64,000 nt of DNA from Eutreptiella sp. 'Long Island Sound 2002' (lineage: Eukaryota > Euglenozoa > Euglenophyceae > Eutreptiales > Eutreptiaceae): assembly GCA_964036045.1 (NCBI GenBank), contig OZ038382.1, positions 44,036,090 to 44,100,089 on the forward strand, written 5' to 3'. The notes beneath the pieces are model-generated. The model had not been told where the DNA came from. It did no database searches and saw only the letters and a program-made list of their open reading frames with translations. Below are positions 30,797 to 44,600 of this stretch, piece after piece. The translations under genes and the position numbers were made by a program. The first letter of the stretch is position 1; every line of letters starts with the position of its first letter.

Positions 30797-32467
30797 ATGA
30801 AGTGTGGTGATACTTGCCGACACAATATCTCAAAATTGAATTCGGGACTTTCTGTCAAGTTATTGCAGCTCCCCCTTCAGCGTTCTGGGAAGGCATTAGA
30901 AGAAAATTTAGAAGGGGCATGTTCCATATTTTTGCAAAAAAGTTTCATTTTGGTACGCCACATTTATTGGATTTTCAGGTTGCTGCGTGGTGGTTGGCTA
31001 GGCTGTACGCGTGCTTTCGTAAAGTGGCAGCTTTCGCCCTACCCGTTGAAGTTTTCGCTCTGGTCCACTGCCACCACACACCCACACTGCCATTGCACCC
31101 CCCGCCACCCCCGCGCGCGCGCGCTCGCTCACCTCGTCTCGTCAAACCAAGGCATGGCTGGCTTGGCTTGGCATGGTATGGTATGGCTTGGTGTGAGAGC
31201 CAGGTGCTTTCATAATGAAGTGTGGTGATACTTGCCGACACAATATCTCAAAATTGAATTCGGGACTTTCTGTCAAGTTATTGCAGCTCCCCCTTCAGTG
31301 TTCCGGGAAGGCATTAGAAGAAAATTTAGAAGGGGCATGTTCCATATTTTTGCAAAAAAGTTTCATTTTGGTACGCCACATTTATTGGATTTTCAGGTTG
31401 CTGCGTGGTGGTTGGCTAGGCTGTACACGTGCTTTCGTAAAGTGGCACCTTTCGCCCTACCCGTTGAAGTTTTCGCTCTGGTCCACTGCCACCACACACC
31501 CACACTGCCATTGCACCCCCCGCCACCCCCGCGCGCGCGCGCTCGCTCGCCTCGTCTCGTCAAGCCAAGGCATGACTGGCTTGGCTTGGCATGGTATGGT
31601 ATGGCTTGGTGTGAGAGCCAGGTGCTTTCATAATGAAGTGTGGTGATACTTGCCGACACAATATCTCAAAATTGAATTCGGGACTTTCTGTCAAGTTATT
31701 GCAGCTCCCCCTTCAGCGTTCCGGGAAGGCATTAGAGGAAATTTAGAAGGGGCATGTTCCGTATTTTTGCAAAAAAGTTTCATTTTGGTACGCCACATTT
31801 ATTGGATTTTCAGGTTGCTGCGTGGTGGTTGGCTAGGCTGTACGCGTGCTTTCGTAAAGTGGCACCTTTCGCCCTACCCGTTGAAGTTTTTGCTCTGGTC
31901 CACTGCCACCACACACCCACACTGCCATTGCACCCCCCGCCACCCCCGCGCGCGCGCGCTCGCTCACCTCGTCTCGTCAAACCAAGGCATGGCTGGCTTG
32001 GCTTGGCATGGTATGGTATGGCTTGGTGTGAGAGCCAGGTGCTTTCATAATGAAGTGTGGTGATACTTGCCGACACAATATCTCAAAATTGAATTCGGGA
32101 CTTTCTGTCAAGTTATTGCAGCTCCCCCTTCAGTGTTCCGGGAAGGCATTAGAAGAAAATTTAGAAGGGGCATGTTCCATATTTTTGCAAAAAAGTTTCA
32201 TTTTGGTACGCCACATTTATTGGATTTTCAGGTTGCTGCGTGGTGGTTGGCTAGGCTGTACACGTGCTTTCGTAAAGTGGCACCTTTCGCCCTACCCGTT
32301 GAAGTTTTCGCTCTGGTCCACTGCCACCACACACCCACACTGCCATTGCACCCCCCGCCACCCCCGCGCGCGCGCGCTCGCTCGCCTCGTCTCGTGAAAC
32401 CAAGGCATGGCTTGCCTGGCTTGGCATGGTATGGTATGGCTTGGTGTGAGAGCCAGGTGCTTTCATA
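30797..32467. repeat. Duplicated dimer of satellite units
   Basis: Units at 30797 and about 31633 share GCTCACCTCGTCTCGTCAAACC. Units at 31215 and 32050 share TTCAGTGTTCC instead of TTCAGCGTTCC. The pairs are 835-836 bp apart, so a two-unit block was copied once. Confidence 0.75.
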
Positions 32468-35400
32468 ATGAAGTGTGGTGATACTTGCCGACACAATATC
32501 TCAAAATTGAATTCGGGACTTTCTGTCAAGTTATTGCAGCCCCCCCTTCAGCGTTCCGGGAAGGCATTAGAAGAAAATTTAGAAGGGGCATGTTCCATAT
32601 TTTTGCAAAAAAGCTTCATTTTGGTACGCCACATTTATTGGATTTTCAGGTTGCTGCGTGGTGGTTGGCTAGGCTGTACGCGTGCTTTCGTAAAGTGGCA
32701 CCTTTCGCCCTACCCGTTGAAGTTTTCGCTCTGGTCCACTGCCACCACACACCCACACTGCCATTGCACCCCCCGCCACCCCCGCGCGCGCGCGCTCGCT
32801 CGCCTTGTCTCGTCAAGCCAAGGAATGGCTGGCTTGGCTTGGCATGGTATGGTATGGCTTGGTGTGAGAGCCAGGTGCTTTCATAATGAAGTTTGGTGAT
32901 ACTTGCCGACACAATATCTCAAAATTGAATTCGGGACTTTCTGTCAAGTTATTGCAGCTCCCCCTTCAGCGTTCCGGGAAGGCATTAGAAGAAAATTTGG
33001 AAGGGGCATGTTCCATATTTTTGCAAAAAAGTTTCATTTTGGTACGCCACATTTATTGGATTTTCAGGTTGCTGCGTGGTGGTTGGCTAGGGTGTACGCG
33101 TGCTTTCGTAGAGTGGCACCTTTTGCCCTACCCGTTGAAGTTTTCGCTCTGGTCCACTGCCACCACACACCCACACTGCCATTGCACCCCCCGCCACCCC
33201 CGCGCGCGCGCGCTCGCTCGCCTCGTCTCGTCAAGCCAAGGCATGGCTGGCTTGGCTTGGCATGGTATGGTATGGCTTGGTGTGAGAGCCAGGTGCTTTC
33301 ATAATGAAGTGTGGTGATACTTGCCGACACAATATCTCAAAATTGAATTCGGGACTTTCTGTCAAGTTATTGCAGCCCCCCCTTCAGCGTTCCGGGAAGG
33401 CATTAGAAGAAAATTTAGAAGGGGCATGTCCCACATTTTTGCAAAAAAGTTTCATTTTGGAACGCCACATTTATTGGATTTTCAGGTTGCTGCGTGGTGG
33501 TTGGCTAGGCTGTACGCGTGCTTTCGTAAAGTGGCACCTTTCGCCCTACCCGTTGAAGTTTTCGCTCTGGTCCACTGCCACCACACACCCACACTGCCAT
33601 TGCACCCCCCGCCACCCCCGCGCGCGCGCGCTCGCTCGCCTCGTCTCGTCAAGCCAAGGCATGGCTGGCTTGGCTTGGCATGGTATGGTATGGCTTGGTG
33701 TGAGAGCCAGGTGCTTTCATAATGAAGTGTGGTGATACTTGCCGACACAATATCTCAAAATTGAATTCGGGACTTTCTGTCAAGTTATTGCAGCTCCCCT
33801 TTCAGCGTTCCGGGAAGGCATTAGAAGGAAATTTAGAAGGGGCATGTTCCATATTTTTGCAAAAAAGTTTCATTTTGGTACGCCACATTTATTGGATTTT
33901 CAGGTTGCTGCGTGGTGGTTGGCTAGGCTGTACGCGTGCTTTCGTAAAGTGGCACCTTTCGCCCTACCCGTTGAAGTTTTCGCTCTGGTCCACTGCCACC
34001 ACACACCCACACTGCCATTGCACCCCCCGCCACGGCCGCGCGCGCGCGCTCGCTCGCCTCGTCTCGTCAAGCCAAGGCATGGCTGGCTTGGCTTGGCATG
34101 GTATGGTATGGCTTGGTGTGAGAGCCAGGTGCTTCCATAATGAAGTGTGGTGATACTTGCCGACACAATATCTCAAAATTGAATTCGGGACTCTCTGTCA
34201 AGTTAGTGCAGCTCCCCCTTCAGCGTTCCGGGAAGGCATTAGAAGAAAATTTAGAAGGGGCATGTTCCATATTTTTGCAAAAAAGTTTCATTTTGGTACG
34301 CCACATTTATTGGATTTTCAGGTTGCTGCGTGGTGGTTGGCTAGGCTGTACGCGTGCTTTCGTAAAGTGGCACCTTTCGCCCTACCCGTTGAAGTTTTCG
34401 CTCTGGTCCACTGCCACCACACACCCACACTGCCATTGCACCCCCCGCCACCCCCGCGCGCGCGCGCTCGCTCGCCTCGTCTCGTCAAGCCAAGGCATGG
34501 CTGGCTTGGCTTGGCATGGTATGGTATGGCTTGGTGTGAGAGCCAGGTGCTTTCATAATGAAGTGTGGTGATACTTGCCGACACAATATCTCAAAATTGA
34601 ATTCGGGACTTTCTGTCAAGTTATTGCAGCTCCCCCTTCAGCGTTCCGGGAAGGCATTAGAAGAAAATTTAGAAGGGGCATGTTCCATATTTTTGCAAAA
34701 AAGTTTCATTTTGGTACGCCACATTTATTGGATTTTCAGGTTGCTGCGTGGTGGTTGGCTAGGCTGTACGCGTGCTTTCGTAAAGTGGCACCTTTCGCCC
34801 TACCCGTTGAAGTTTTCGCTCTGGTCCACTGCCACCACACACCCACACTGCCATTGCACCCCCCGCCACCCCCGCGCGCGCGCGCTCGCTCGCCTCGTCT
34901 CGTCAAGCCAAGGCATGGCTGGCTTGGCTTGCCATGGTATGGTATGGCTTGGTGTGAGAGCCAGGTGCTTTCATAATGAAGTGTGGTGATACTTGCCGAC
35001 ACAATATCTCAAAATTGAATTCGGGACTTTCTGTCAAGTTATTGCAGCCCCCCCTTCAGCGTTCCGGGAAGGCATTAGAAGAAAATTTAGAAGGGGCATG
35101 TTCCATATTTTTTCAAAAAAGTTTCATTTTGGTACGCCAAATTTATTGGATTTTCAGGTTGCTGCGTGGTGGTTGGCTAGGCTGTACGCGTGCTTTCGTA
35201 AAGTGGCACCTTTCGCCCTACCCGTTGAAGTTTTCGCTCTGGTCCACTGCCACCACACACCCACACTGCCATTGCACCCCCCGCCACCCCCGCGCGCGCG
35301 CGCTCGCTCGCCTCGTCTCGTCAAGCCAAGGCATGGCTGGCTTGGCTTGCCATGGTATGGTATGGCTTGGTGTGAGAGCCAGGTGCTTTCATAATGAAGT

Positions 35401-35811
35401 GTGGTGATACTTGCCGACACAATATCTCAAAATTGAATTCGGGACTTTCTGTCAAGTTATTGCAGCCCCCCCTTCAGCGTTTCGGGAAGGCATTAGAAGA
35501 AAATTTAGAAGGGGCATGTTCCATATTTTTGCAAAAAAGTTTCATTTTGGTACGCCACATTTTTTGGATTTTCAGGTTGCTGCGTGGTGGTTGGCTAGGC
35601 TGTACGCGTGCTTTCGTAAAGTGGCACCTTTCGCCCTACCCGTTGAAGTTTTCGCTCTGGTCCACTGCCACCACACACCCACACTGCCATTGCACCCCCC
35701 GCCACCCCCGCGCCCGCGCGCTCGCTCGCCTCGTCTCGTCAAGCCAAGGCATGGCTGGCTTGGCTTGGCATGGTATGGTATGGCTTGGTGTGAGAGCCAG
35801 GTGCTTTCATA

Positions 35812-38800
35812 ATGAAGTGTGGTGATACTTGCCGACACAATATCTCAAAATTGAATTCGGGACTTTCTGTCAAGTTATTGCAGCTCCCCCTTCAGCGTTC
35901 CGGGAAGGCATTAGAAGAAAATTTAGAAGGGGCATGTTCCATATTTTTGCAAAGAAGTTTTATTTTGGTACGCCACATTTATTGGATTTTCAGGTTGCTG
36001 CGTGGTGGTTGGCTAGGCTGTACGCGTGCTTTCGTAAAGTGGCACCTTTCGCCCTACCCGTTGAAGTTTTCCCTCTGGTCCACTGCCACCACACACCCAC
36101 ACTGCCATTGCACCCCCCGCCACCCCCGCGCGCGCGCGCTCGCTCGCCTCGTCTCGTCAAGCCAAGGCATGGCTGGCTTGGCTTGGCATGGTATGGTATG
36201 GCTTGGTGTGAGAGCCAGGTGCTTTCATAATGAAGTGTGGTGATACTTGCCGACACAATATCTCAAAATTGAATTCGGGACTTTCTGTCAAGTTATTGCA
36301 GCTCCCCCTTCAGCGTTCCGGGAAGGCATTAGAAGAAAATTTAGAAGGGGCATGTTCCATATTTTTGCAAAAAAGTTTCATTTTGGTACGCCACATTTAT
36401 TGGATTTTCAGGTTGCTGCGTGGTGGTTGGCTAGGCTGTACGCGTGCTTTCGTAAAGTGGCACCTTTCGCCCTACCCGTTGAAGTTTTCGCTCTGGTCCA
36501 CTGCCACCACACACCCACACTGCCATTGCACCCCCCGCCACCCCCGCGCGCGCGCGCTCGCTCGCCTCGTCTCGTCAAGCCAAGGCATGGCTGGCTTGGC
36601 TTGGCATGGTATGGTATGGCTTGGTGTGAGAGCCAGGTGCTTTCATAATGAAGTGTGGTGATACTTGCCGACACAATATCTCAAAATTGAATTCGGGACT
36701 TTCTGTCAAGTTATTGCAGCTCCCCCTTCAGCGTTCCGGGAAGGCATTAGAAGAAAATTTAGAAGGGGCATGTTCCATATTTTTGCAAAAAAGTTTCATT
36801 TTGGTACGCCACATTTATTGGATTTTCAGGTTGCTGCGTGGTGGTTGGCTAGGCTGTACGCGTGCTTTCGTAAAGTGGCACCTTTCGCCCTACCCGTTGA
36901 AGTTTTCGCTCTGGTCCACTGCCACCACACACCCACACTGCCATTGCACCCCCCGCCACCCCCGCGCGCGCGCGCTCGCTCGCCTCGTCTCGTCAAACCA
37001 AGCCATGGCTGGCTTGGCTTGGCATGGTATGGTATGGCTTGGTGTGAGAGCCAGGTGCCTTCATAATGAAGTGTGGTGATACTTGCCGACACAATATCTC
37101 AAAATTGAATTCGGAACTTTCTGTCAAGTTATTGCAGCTCCCGCTTCAGCGTTCCGGGAAGGCATTAGAAGAAAATTTAGAAGGGGCATGTTCCATATTT
37201 TTGCAAAAAAGTTTCATTTTGGTACGCCACATTTATTGGATTTTCAGGTTGCTGCGTGGTGGTTGGCTAGGCTGTACGCGTGCTTTCGTAAAGTGGCACC
37301 TTTCGCCCTACCCGTTGAAGTTTTCGCTCTGGTCCACTGCCACCACACACCCACACTGCCATTGCACCCCCCGCCACCCCCGCGCGCGCGCGCTCGCTCG
37401 CCTCGTCTCGTCAAGCCAAGGCATGGCTGGCTTGGCTTGGCATGGTATGGTATGGCTTGGTGTGAGAGCCAGGTGCTTTCATAATGAAGTGTGGTGATAC
37501 TTGCCGACACAATATCTCAAAATTGAATTCGGGACTTTCTGTCAAGTTATTGCAGCTCCCCCTTCAGCGTTCCGGGAAGGCATTAGAAGAAAATTTAGAA
37601 GGGGCATGTTCCATATTTTTGCAAAAAAGTTTCATTTTGGTACGCCACATTTATTGGAGTTTCAGGTTGCTGCGTGGTGGTTGGCTAGGCTGTACGCGTG
37701 CTTTCGTAAAGTGGCACCTTTCGCCCTACCCGTTGAAGTTTTCGCTCTGGTCCACTGCCACCACACACCCACACTGCCATTGCACCCCCCGCCACCCCCG
37801 CGCGCGCGCGCTCGCTCGCCTCGTCTCGTCAAGCCAAGGCATGGCTGGCTTGGCTTGGCATGGTATGGTATGGCTTGGTGTGAGAGCCAGGTGCTTTCAT
37901 AATGAAGTGTGGTGATACCTGCCGACACAATATCTCAAAATTGAATTCGGGACTTTCTGTCAAGTTATTGCAGCTCCCCCTTCAGCGTTCCGGGAAGGCA
38001 TTAGAAGAAAATTTAGAAGGGGCATGTTCCATATTTTTGCAAAAAAGTTTCATTTTGGTACGCCACATTTATTGGATTTTCAGGTTGCTGCGTGGTGGTT
38101 GGCTAGGCTGTACGCGTGCTTTCGTAAAGTGGCACCTTTCGCCCTACCCGTTGAAGTTTTCGCTCTGGTCCACTGCCACCACACACCCACACTGCCATTG
38201 CACCCCCCGCCACCCCCGCGCGCGCGCGCTCGCTCGCCTCGTCTCGTCAAGCCAAGGCATGGCTGGCTTGGCTTGGCATGGTATGGTATGGCTTGGTGTG
38301 AGAGCCAGGTGCTTTCATAATGAAGTGTGGTGATACTTGCCGACACAATATCGCAAAATTGAATTCGGGACATTCTGTCAAGTTATTGCAGCTCCCCCTT
38401 CAGCGTTCCGGGAAGGCATTAGAAGAAAATTTAGAAGGGGCATGTTCCATATTTTTGCAAAGAAGTTTTATTTTGGTACGCCACATTTATTGGATTTTCA
38501 GGTTGCTGCGTGGTGGTTGGCTAGGCTGTACGCGTGCTTTCGTAAAGTGGCACCTTTCGCCCTACCCGTTGAAGTTTTCCCTCTGGTCCACTGCCACCAC
38601 ACACCCACACTGCCATTGCACCCCCCGCCACCCCCGCGCGCGCGCGCTCGCTCGCCTCGTCTCGTCAAGCCAAGGCATGGCTGGCTTGGCTTGGCATGGT
38701 ATGGTATGGCTTGGTGTGAGAGCCAGGTGCTTTCATAATGAAGTGTGGTGATACTTGCCGACACAATATCTCAAAATTGAATTCGGGACTTTCTGTCAAG

Positions 38801-41663
38801 TTATTGCAGCTCCCCCTTCAGCGTTCCGGGAAGGCATTAGAAGAACATTTAGAAGGGGCATGTTCCATATTTTTGCAAAAAAGTTTCATTTTGGTACGCC
38901 ACATTTATTGGATTTTCAGGTTGCTGCGTGGTGGTTGGCTAGGCTGTACGCGTGCTTTCGTAAAGTGGCACCTTTCGCCCTACCCGTTGAAGTTTTCGCT
39001 CTGGTCCACTGCCACCACACACCCACACTGCCATTGCACCCCCCGCCACCCCCGCGCGCGCGCGCTCGCTCGCCTCGTCTCGTCAAGCCAAGGCATGGCT
39101 GGCTTGGCTTGGCATGGTATGGTATGGCTTGGTGTGAGAGCCAGGTGCTTTCATAATGAAGTGTGGTGATACTTGCCGACACAATATCTCAAAATTGAAT
39201 TCGGGACTTTCTGTCAAGTTATTGCAGCTCCCCCTTCAGCGTTCCGGGAAGGCATTAGAAGAAAATTTAGAAGGGGCATGTTCCATATTTTTGCAAAAAA
39301 GTTTCATTTTGGTACGCCACATTTATTGGATTTTCAGGTTGCTGCGTGGTGGTTGGCTAGGCTGTACGCGTGCTTTCGTAAAGTGGCACCTTTCGCCCTA
39401 CCCGTTGAAGTTTTCGCTCTGGTCCACTGCCACCACACACCCACACTGCCATTGCACCCCCCGCCACCCCCGCGCGCGCGCGCTCGCTCGCCTCGTCTCG
39501 TCAAGCCAAGGCATGGCTGGCTTGGCTTGGCATGGTATGGTATGGCTTGGTGTGAGAGCCAGGTGCTTTCATAATGAAGTGTGGTGATACTTGCCGACAC
39601 AATATCTCAAAATTGAATTCGGGACTTTCTGTCAAGTTATTGCAGCTCCCCCTTCAGCGTTCCGGGAAGGCATTAGAAGAAAATTTAGAAGGGGCATGTT
39701 CCATATTTTTGCAAAAAAGTTTCATTTTGGTACGCCACATTTATTGGAGTTTCAGGTTGCTGCGTGGTGGTTGGCTAGGCTGTACGCGTGCTTTCGTAAA
39801 GTGGCACCTTTCGCCCTACCCGTTGAAGTTTTCGCTCTGGTCCACTGCCACCACACACCCACACTGCCATTGCACCCCCCGCCACCCCCGCGCGCGCGCG
39901 CTCGCGCGCCTCGTCTCGTCAAACCAAGCCATGGCTGGCTTGGCTTGGCATGGTATGGTATGGCTTGGTGTGAGAGCCAGGTGCTTTCATAATGAAGTGT
40001 GGTGATACTTGCCGACACAATATCTCAAAATTGAATTCGGAACTTTCTGTCAAGTTATTGCAGCTCCCCCTTCAGCGTTCCGGGAAGGCATTAGAAGAAA
40101 ATTTAGAAGGGGCATGTTCCATATTTTTGCAAAAAAGTTTCATTTTGGTACGCCACATTTATTGGATTTTCAGGTTGCTGCGTGGTGGTTGGCTAGGCTG
40201 TACGCGTGCTTTCGTAAAGTGGCACCTTTCGCCCTACCCGTTGAAGTTTTCGCTCTGGTCCACTGCCACCACACACCCACACTGCCATTGCACCCCCCGC
40301 CACCCCCGCGCGCGCGCGCTCGCTCGCCTCGTCTCGTCAAGCCAAGGCATGGCTGGCTTGGCTTGGCATGGTATGGTATGGCTTGGTGTGAGAGCCAGGT
40401 GCTTTCATAATGAAGTGTGGTGATACTTGCCGACACAATATCTCAAAATTGAATTCGGGACTTTCTGTCAAGTTATTGCAGCTCCCCCTTCAGCGTTCCG
40501 GGAAGGCATTAGAAGAAAATTTAGAAGGGGCATGTTCCATATTTTTGCAAAAAAGTTTCATTTTGGTACGCCACATTTATTGGAGTTTCAGGTTGCTGCG
40601 TGGTGGTTGGCTAGGCTGTACGCGTGCTTTCGTAAAGTGGCACCTTTCGCCCTACCCGTTGAAGTTTTCGCTCTGGTCCACTGCCACCACACACCCACAC
40701 TGCCATTGCACCCCCCGCCACCCCCGCGCGCGCGCGCTCGCTCGCCTCGTCTCGTCAAGCCAAGGCATGGCTGGCTTGGCTTGGCATGGTATGGTATGGC
40801 TTGGTGTGAGAGCCAGGTGCTTTCATAATGAAGTGTGGTGATACCTGCCGACACAATATCTCAAAATTGAATTCGGGACTTTCTGTCAAGTTATTGCAGC
40901 TCCCCCTTCAGCGTTCCGGGAAGGCATTAGAAGAAAATTTAGAAGGGGCATGTTCCATATTTTTGCAAAAAAGTTTCATTTTGGTACGCCACATTTATTG
41001 GATTTTCAGGTTGCTGCGTGGTGGTTGGCTAGGCTGTACGCGTGCTTTCGTAAAGTGGCACCTTTCGCCCTACCCGTTGAAGTTTTCGCTCTGGTCCACT
41101 GCCACCACACACCCACACTGCCATTGCACCCCCCGCCACCCCCGCGCGCGCGCGCTCGCTCGCCTCGTCTCGTCAAGCCAAGGCATGGCTGGCTTGGCTT
41201 GGCATGGTATGGTATGGCTTGGTGTGAGAGCCAGGTGCTTTCATAATGAAGTGTGGTGATACTTGCCGACACAATATCGCAAAATTGAATTCGGGACATT
41301 CTGTCAAGTTATTGCAGCTCCCCCTTCAGCGTTCCGGGAAGGCATTAGAAGAAAATTTAGAAGGGGCATGTTCCATATTTTTGCAAAAAAGTTTCATTTT
41401 GGTACGCCACATTTATTGGATTTTCAGGTTGCTGCGTGGTGGTTGGCTAGGCTGTACGCGTGCTTTCGTAAAGTGGCACCTTTCGCCCTACCCGTTGAAG
41501 TTTTCGCTCTGGTCCACTGCCACCACACACCCACACTGCCATTGCACCCCCCGCCACCCCCGCGCGCGCGCGCTCGCTCGCCTCGTCTCATCAAGCCAAG
41601 GCATGGCTGGCTTGGCTTGGCATGGTATGGTATGGCTTGGTGTGAGAGCCAGGTGCTTTCATA
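35812..41663. repeat. Seven-unit (2926-bp) higher-order duplication with chimeric units
   Basis: Rare variants recur at an offset of 2926 bp, seven units. AAACCAAGCC occurs at about 36995 and 39921, TTCGGAAC at 37110 and 40036, TTGGAGTTTC at about 37654 and 40580, ATACCTGCC at about 37915 and 40841, and ATCGCAAAATTG with GGGACATTC at about 38349 and 41275. Unit 38320 combines this with AAAGAAGTTTTAT and TTTTCCCTCTGG, shared with unit 35812 (offset 2508). Unit 39574 combines the 37484-type GGAGTTTC with the 36648-type AAACCAAGCC. Confidence 0.8.
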
Positions 41664-44600
41664 ATGAAGTGTGGTGATACTTGCCGACACAATATCTCAA
41701 AATCGAATTCGGGACTTTCTGTCAAGTTATTGCAGCTCCCCCTTCAGCGTTCCGGGAAGGCATTAGAAGAAAATTTAGAAGGGGCATGTTCCATATTTTT
41801 GCAAAAAATTTTCATTTTGGTACGCCACATTTATTGGATTTTCAGGTTGCTGCGTGGTGGTTGGCTAGGCTGTACGCGTGCTTTCGTAAAGTGGCACCTT
41901 TGGCCCTACCCGTTGAAGTTTTCGCTCTGGTCCACTGCCACCACACACCCACACTGCCATTGCACCCCCCGCCACCCCCGCGCGCACGCGCTCGCTCGCC
42001 TCGTCTCGTCAAGCCAAGGCATGGCTGGCTTGGCCTGGCATGGTATGGTATGGCTTGGTGTGAGAGCCAGGTGCTTTCATAATGAAGTGTGGTGATACTT
42101 GCCGACAAAATATCTCAAAATTGAATTCGGGACTTTCTGTCAAGTTATTGCAGCTCCCCCTTCAGCGTTCCGGGAAGGCATTAGAAGAAAATTTAGAAGG
42201 GGCATGTTCCATATTTTTGCAAAAAAGTTTCATTTTGGTACACCACATTTATTGGATTTTCAGGTTGCTGCGTGGTGGTTGGCTAGGCTGTACGCGTGCT
42301 TTCGTAAAGTGGCACCTTTCGCCCTACCCGTTGAAGTTTTCGCTCTGGTCCACTGCCACCACACACCCATACTGCCATTGCACCCCCCGCCACCCCCGCG
42401 CGCACGCGCTCGCTCGCCTCGTCTCGTCAAGCCAAGGCATGGCTGGCTTGGCCTGGCATGGTATGGTATGGCTTGGTGTGAGAGCCAGGTGCTTTCATAA
42501 TGAAGTGTGGTGATACTTGCCGACACAATATCTCAAAATTGAAGTCGGGACTTTCTGTCAAGTTATTGCAGCTCCTCCTTCAGCGTTCCGGGAAGGCATT
42601 AGAAGAAAATTTAGAAGGGGCATGTTCCATATTTTTGCAAAAAAGTTTCATTTTGGTACGCCACATTTATTGGATTTTCAGGTTGCTGCGTGGTGGTTGG
42701 CTAGGCTGTACGCGTGCTTTCGTAAAGTGGCACCTTTCGCCCTACCCGTTGAAGTTTTCGCTCTCGTCCACTGCCACCACACACCCATACTGCCATTGCA
42801 CCCCCCGCCACCCCCGCGCGCGCGCGCTCGCTCGCCTCGTCTCGTCAAGCCAAGGCATGGCTGGCTTGGCTTGGCATGGTATGGTATGGCTTGGTGTGAG
42901 AGCCAGGTGCTTTCATAATGAAGTGTGGTGATACTTGCCGACACAATATCTCAAAATTGAATTCGGGACTTTCTGTCAAGTTATTGCAGCTCCCCCCTCA
43001 GCGTTCCGGGAAGGCATTAGAAGAAAATTTAGAAGGGGCATGTTCCATATTTTTGCAAAAAAGTTTCATTTTGGTACGCGACATTTATTGGATTTTCAGG
43101 TTGCTGCGTGGTGGTTGGCTAGGCTGTACGCGTGCTTTCGTAAAGTGGCACCTTTCGCCCTACCCGTTGAAGTTTTCGCTCTGGTCCACTGCCACCACAC
43201 ACCCACACTGCCATTGCACCCCCCGCCACCCCCGCGCGCGCGCGCTCGCTCGCCTCGTCTCGTCAAGCCAAGGCATGGCTGGCTTGGCTTGGCATGGTAT
43301 GGTATGGCTTGGTGTGAGAGCGAGGTGCTTTCATAATGAAGTGTGGTGATACTTGCCGACACAATATCTCAAAATTGAATTCGGGACTTTCTGTCAAGTT
43401 ATTGCAGCCCCCCCTTCAGCGTTCCGGGAAGGCATTAGAAGAAAATTTAGAAGGGGCATGTTCCATATTTTTGCAAAAGAGTTTCATTTTGGTACGCCAC
43501 ATTTATTGGATTTTCAGGTTGCTGCGTGGTGGTTGGCTAGGCTGTACGCGTGCTTTCGTAAAGTGGCACCTTTCGCCCTACCCGTTGAAGTTTTCGCTCT
43601 GGTCCACTGCCACCACACACCCACACTGCCATTGCACCCCCCGCCACCCCCGCGCGCACGCGCTCGCTCGCCTCGTCTCGTCAAGCCAAGGCATGGCTGG
43701 CTTGGCTTGCCATGGTATGGTATGGCTTGGTGTGAGAGCCAGGTGCTTTCATAATGAAGTGTGGTGATACTTGCCGACACAATATCTCAAAATTGAATTC
43801 GGGACTTTCTGTCAAGTTATTGCAGCTCCCCCTTCAGCGTTCCGGGAAGGCATTAGAAGAAAATTTAGAAGGGGCATGTTCCATATTTTTGCAAAAAAGT
43901 TTCATTTTGGTACGCCACATTTATTGGATTTTCAGGTTGCTGCGTGGTGGTTGGCTAGGCTGTACGCGTGCTTTCGTAAAGTGGCACCTTTCGCCCTACC
44001 CGTTGAAGTTTTCGCTCTGGTCCACTGCCACCACACACCCACACTGCCATTGCACCCCCCGCCAGCCCCGCGCGCGCGCGCTCGCTCGCCTCGTCTCGTC
44101 AAGCCAAGGCATGGCTGGCTTGGCTTGGCATGGTATGGTATGGCTTGGTGTGAGAGCCAGGTGCTTTCATAATGAAGTGTGGTGATACTTGCCGACACAA
44201 TATCTCAAAATTGAATTCGGGACTTTCTGTCAAGTTATTGCAGCCCCCCCTTCAGCGTTCCGGGAAAGCATTAGAAGAAAATTTAGAAGGGGCATGTTCC
44301 ATATTTTTGCAAAAAAGTTTCATTTTGGTACGCCACATTTATTGGATTTTCAGGTTGCTGCGTGGTGGTTGGCTAGGCTGTACGCGTGCTTTCGTAAAGT
44401 GGCACCTTTCGCCCTACCCGTTGAAGTTTTCCCTCTGGTCCACTGCCACCACACACCCACACTGCCATTGCACCCCCCGCCACCCCCGCGCGCGCGCGCT
44501 CGCTCGCCTCGTCTCGTCAAGCCAAGGCATGGCTGGCTTGGCTTGGCATGGTATGGTATGGCTTGGTGTGAGAGCCAGGTGCTTTCATAATGAAGTGTGG

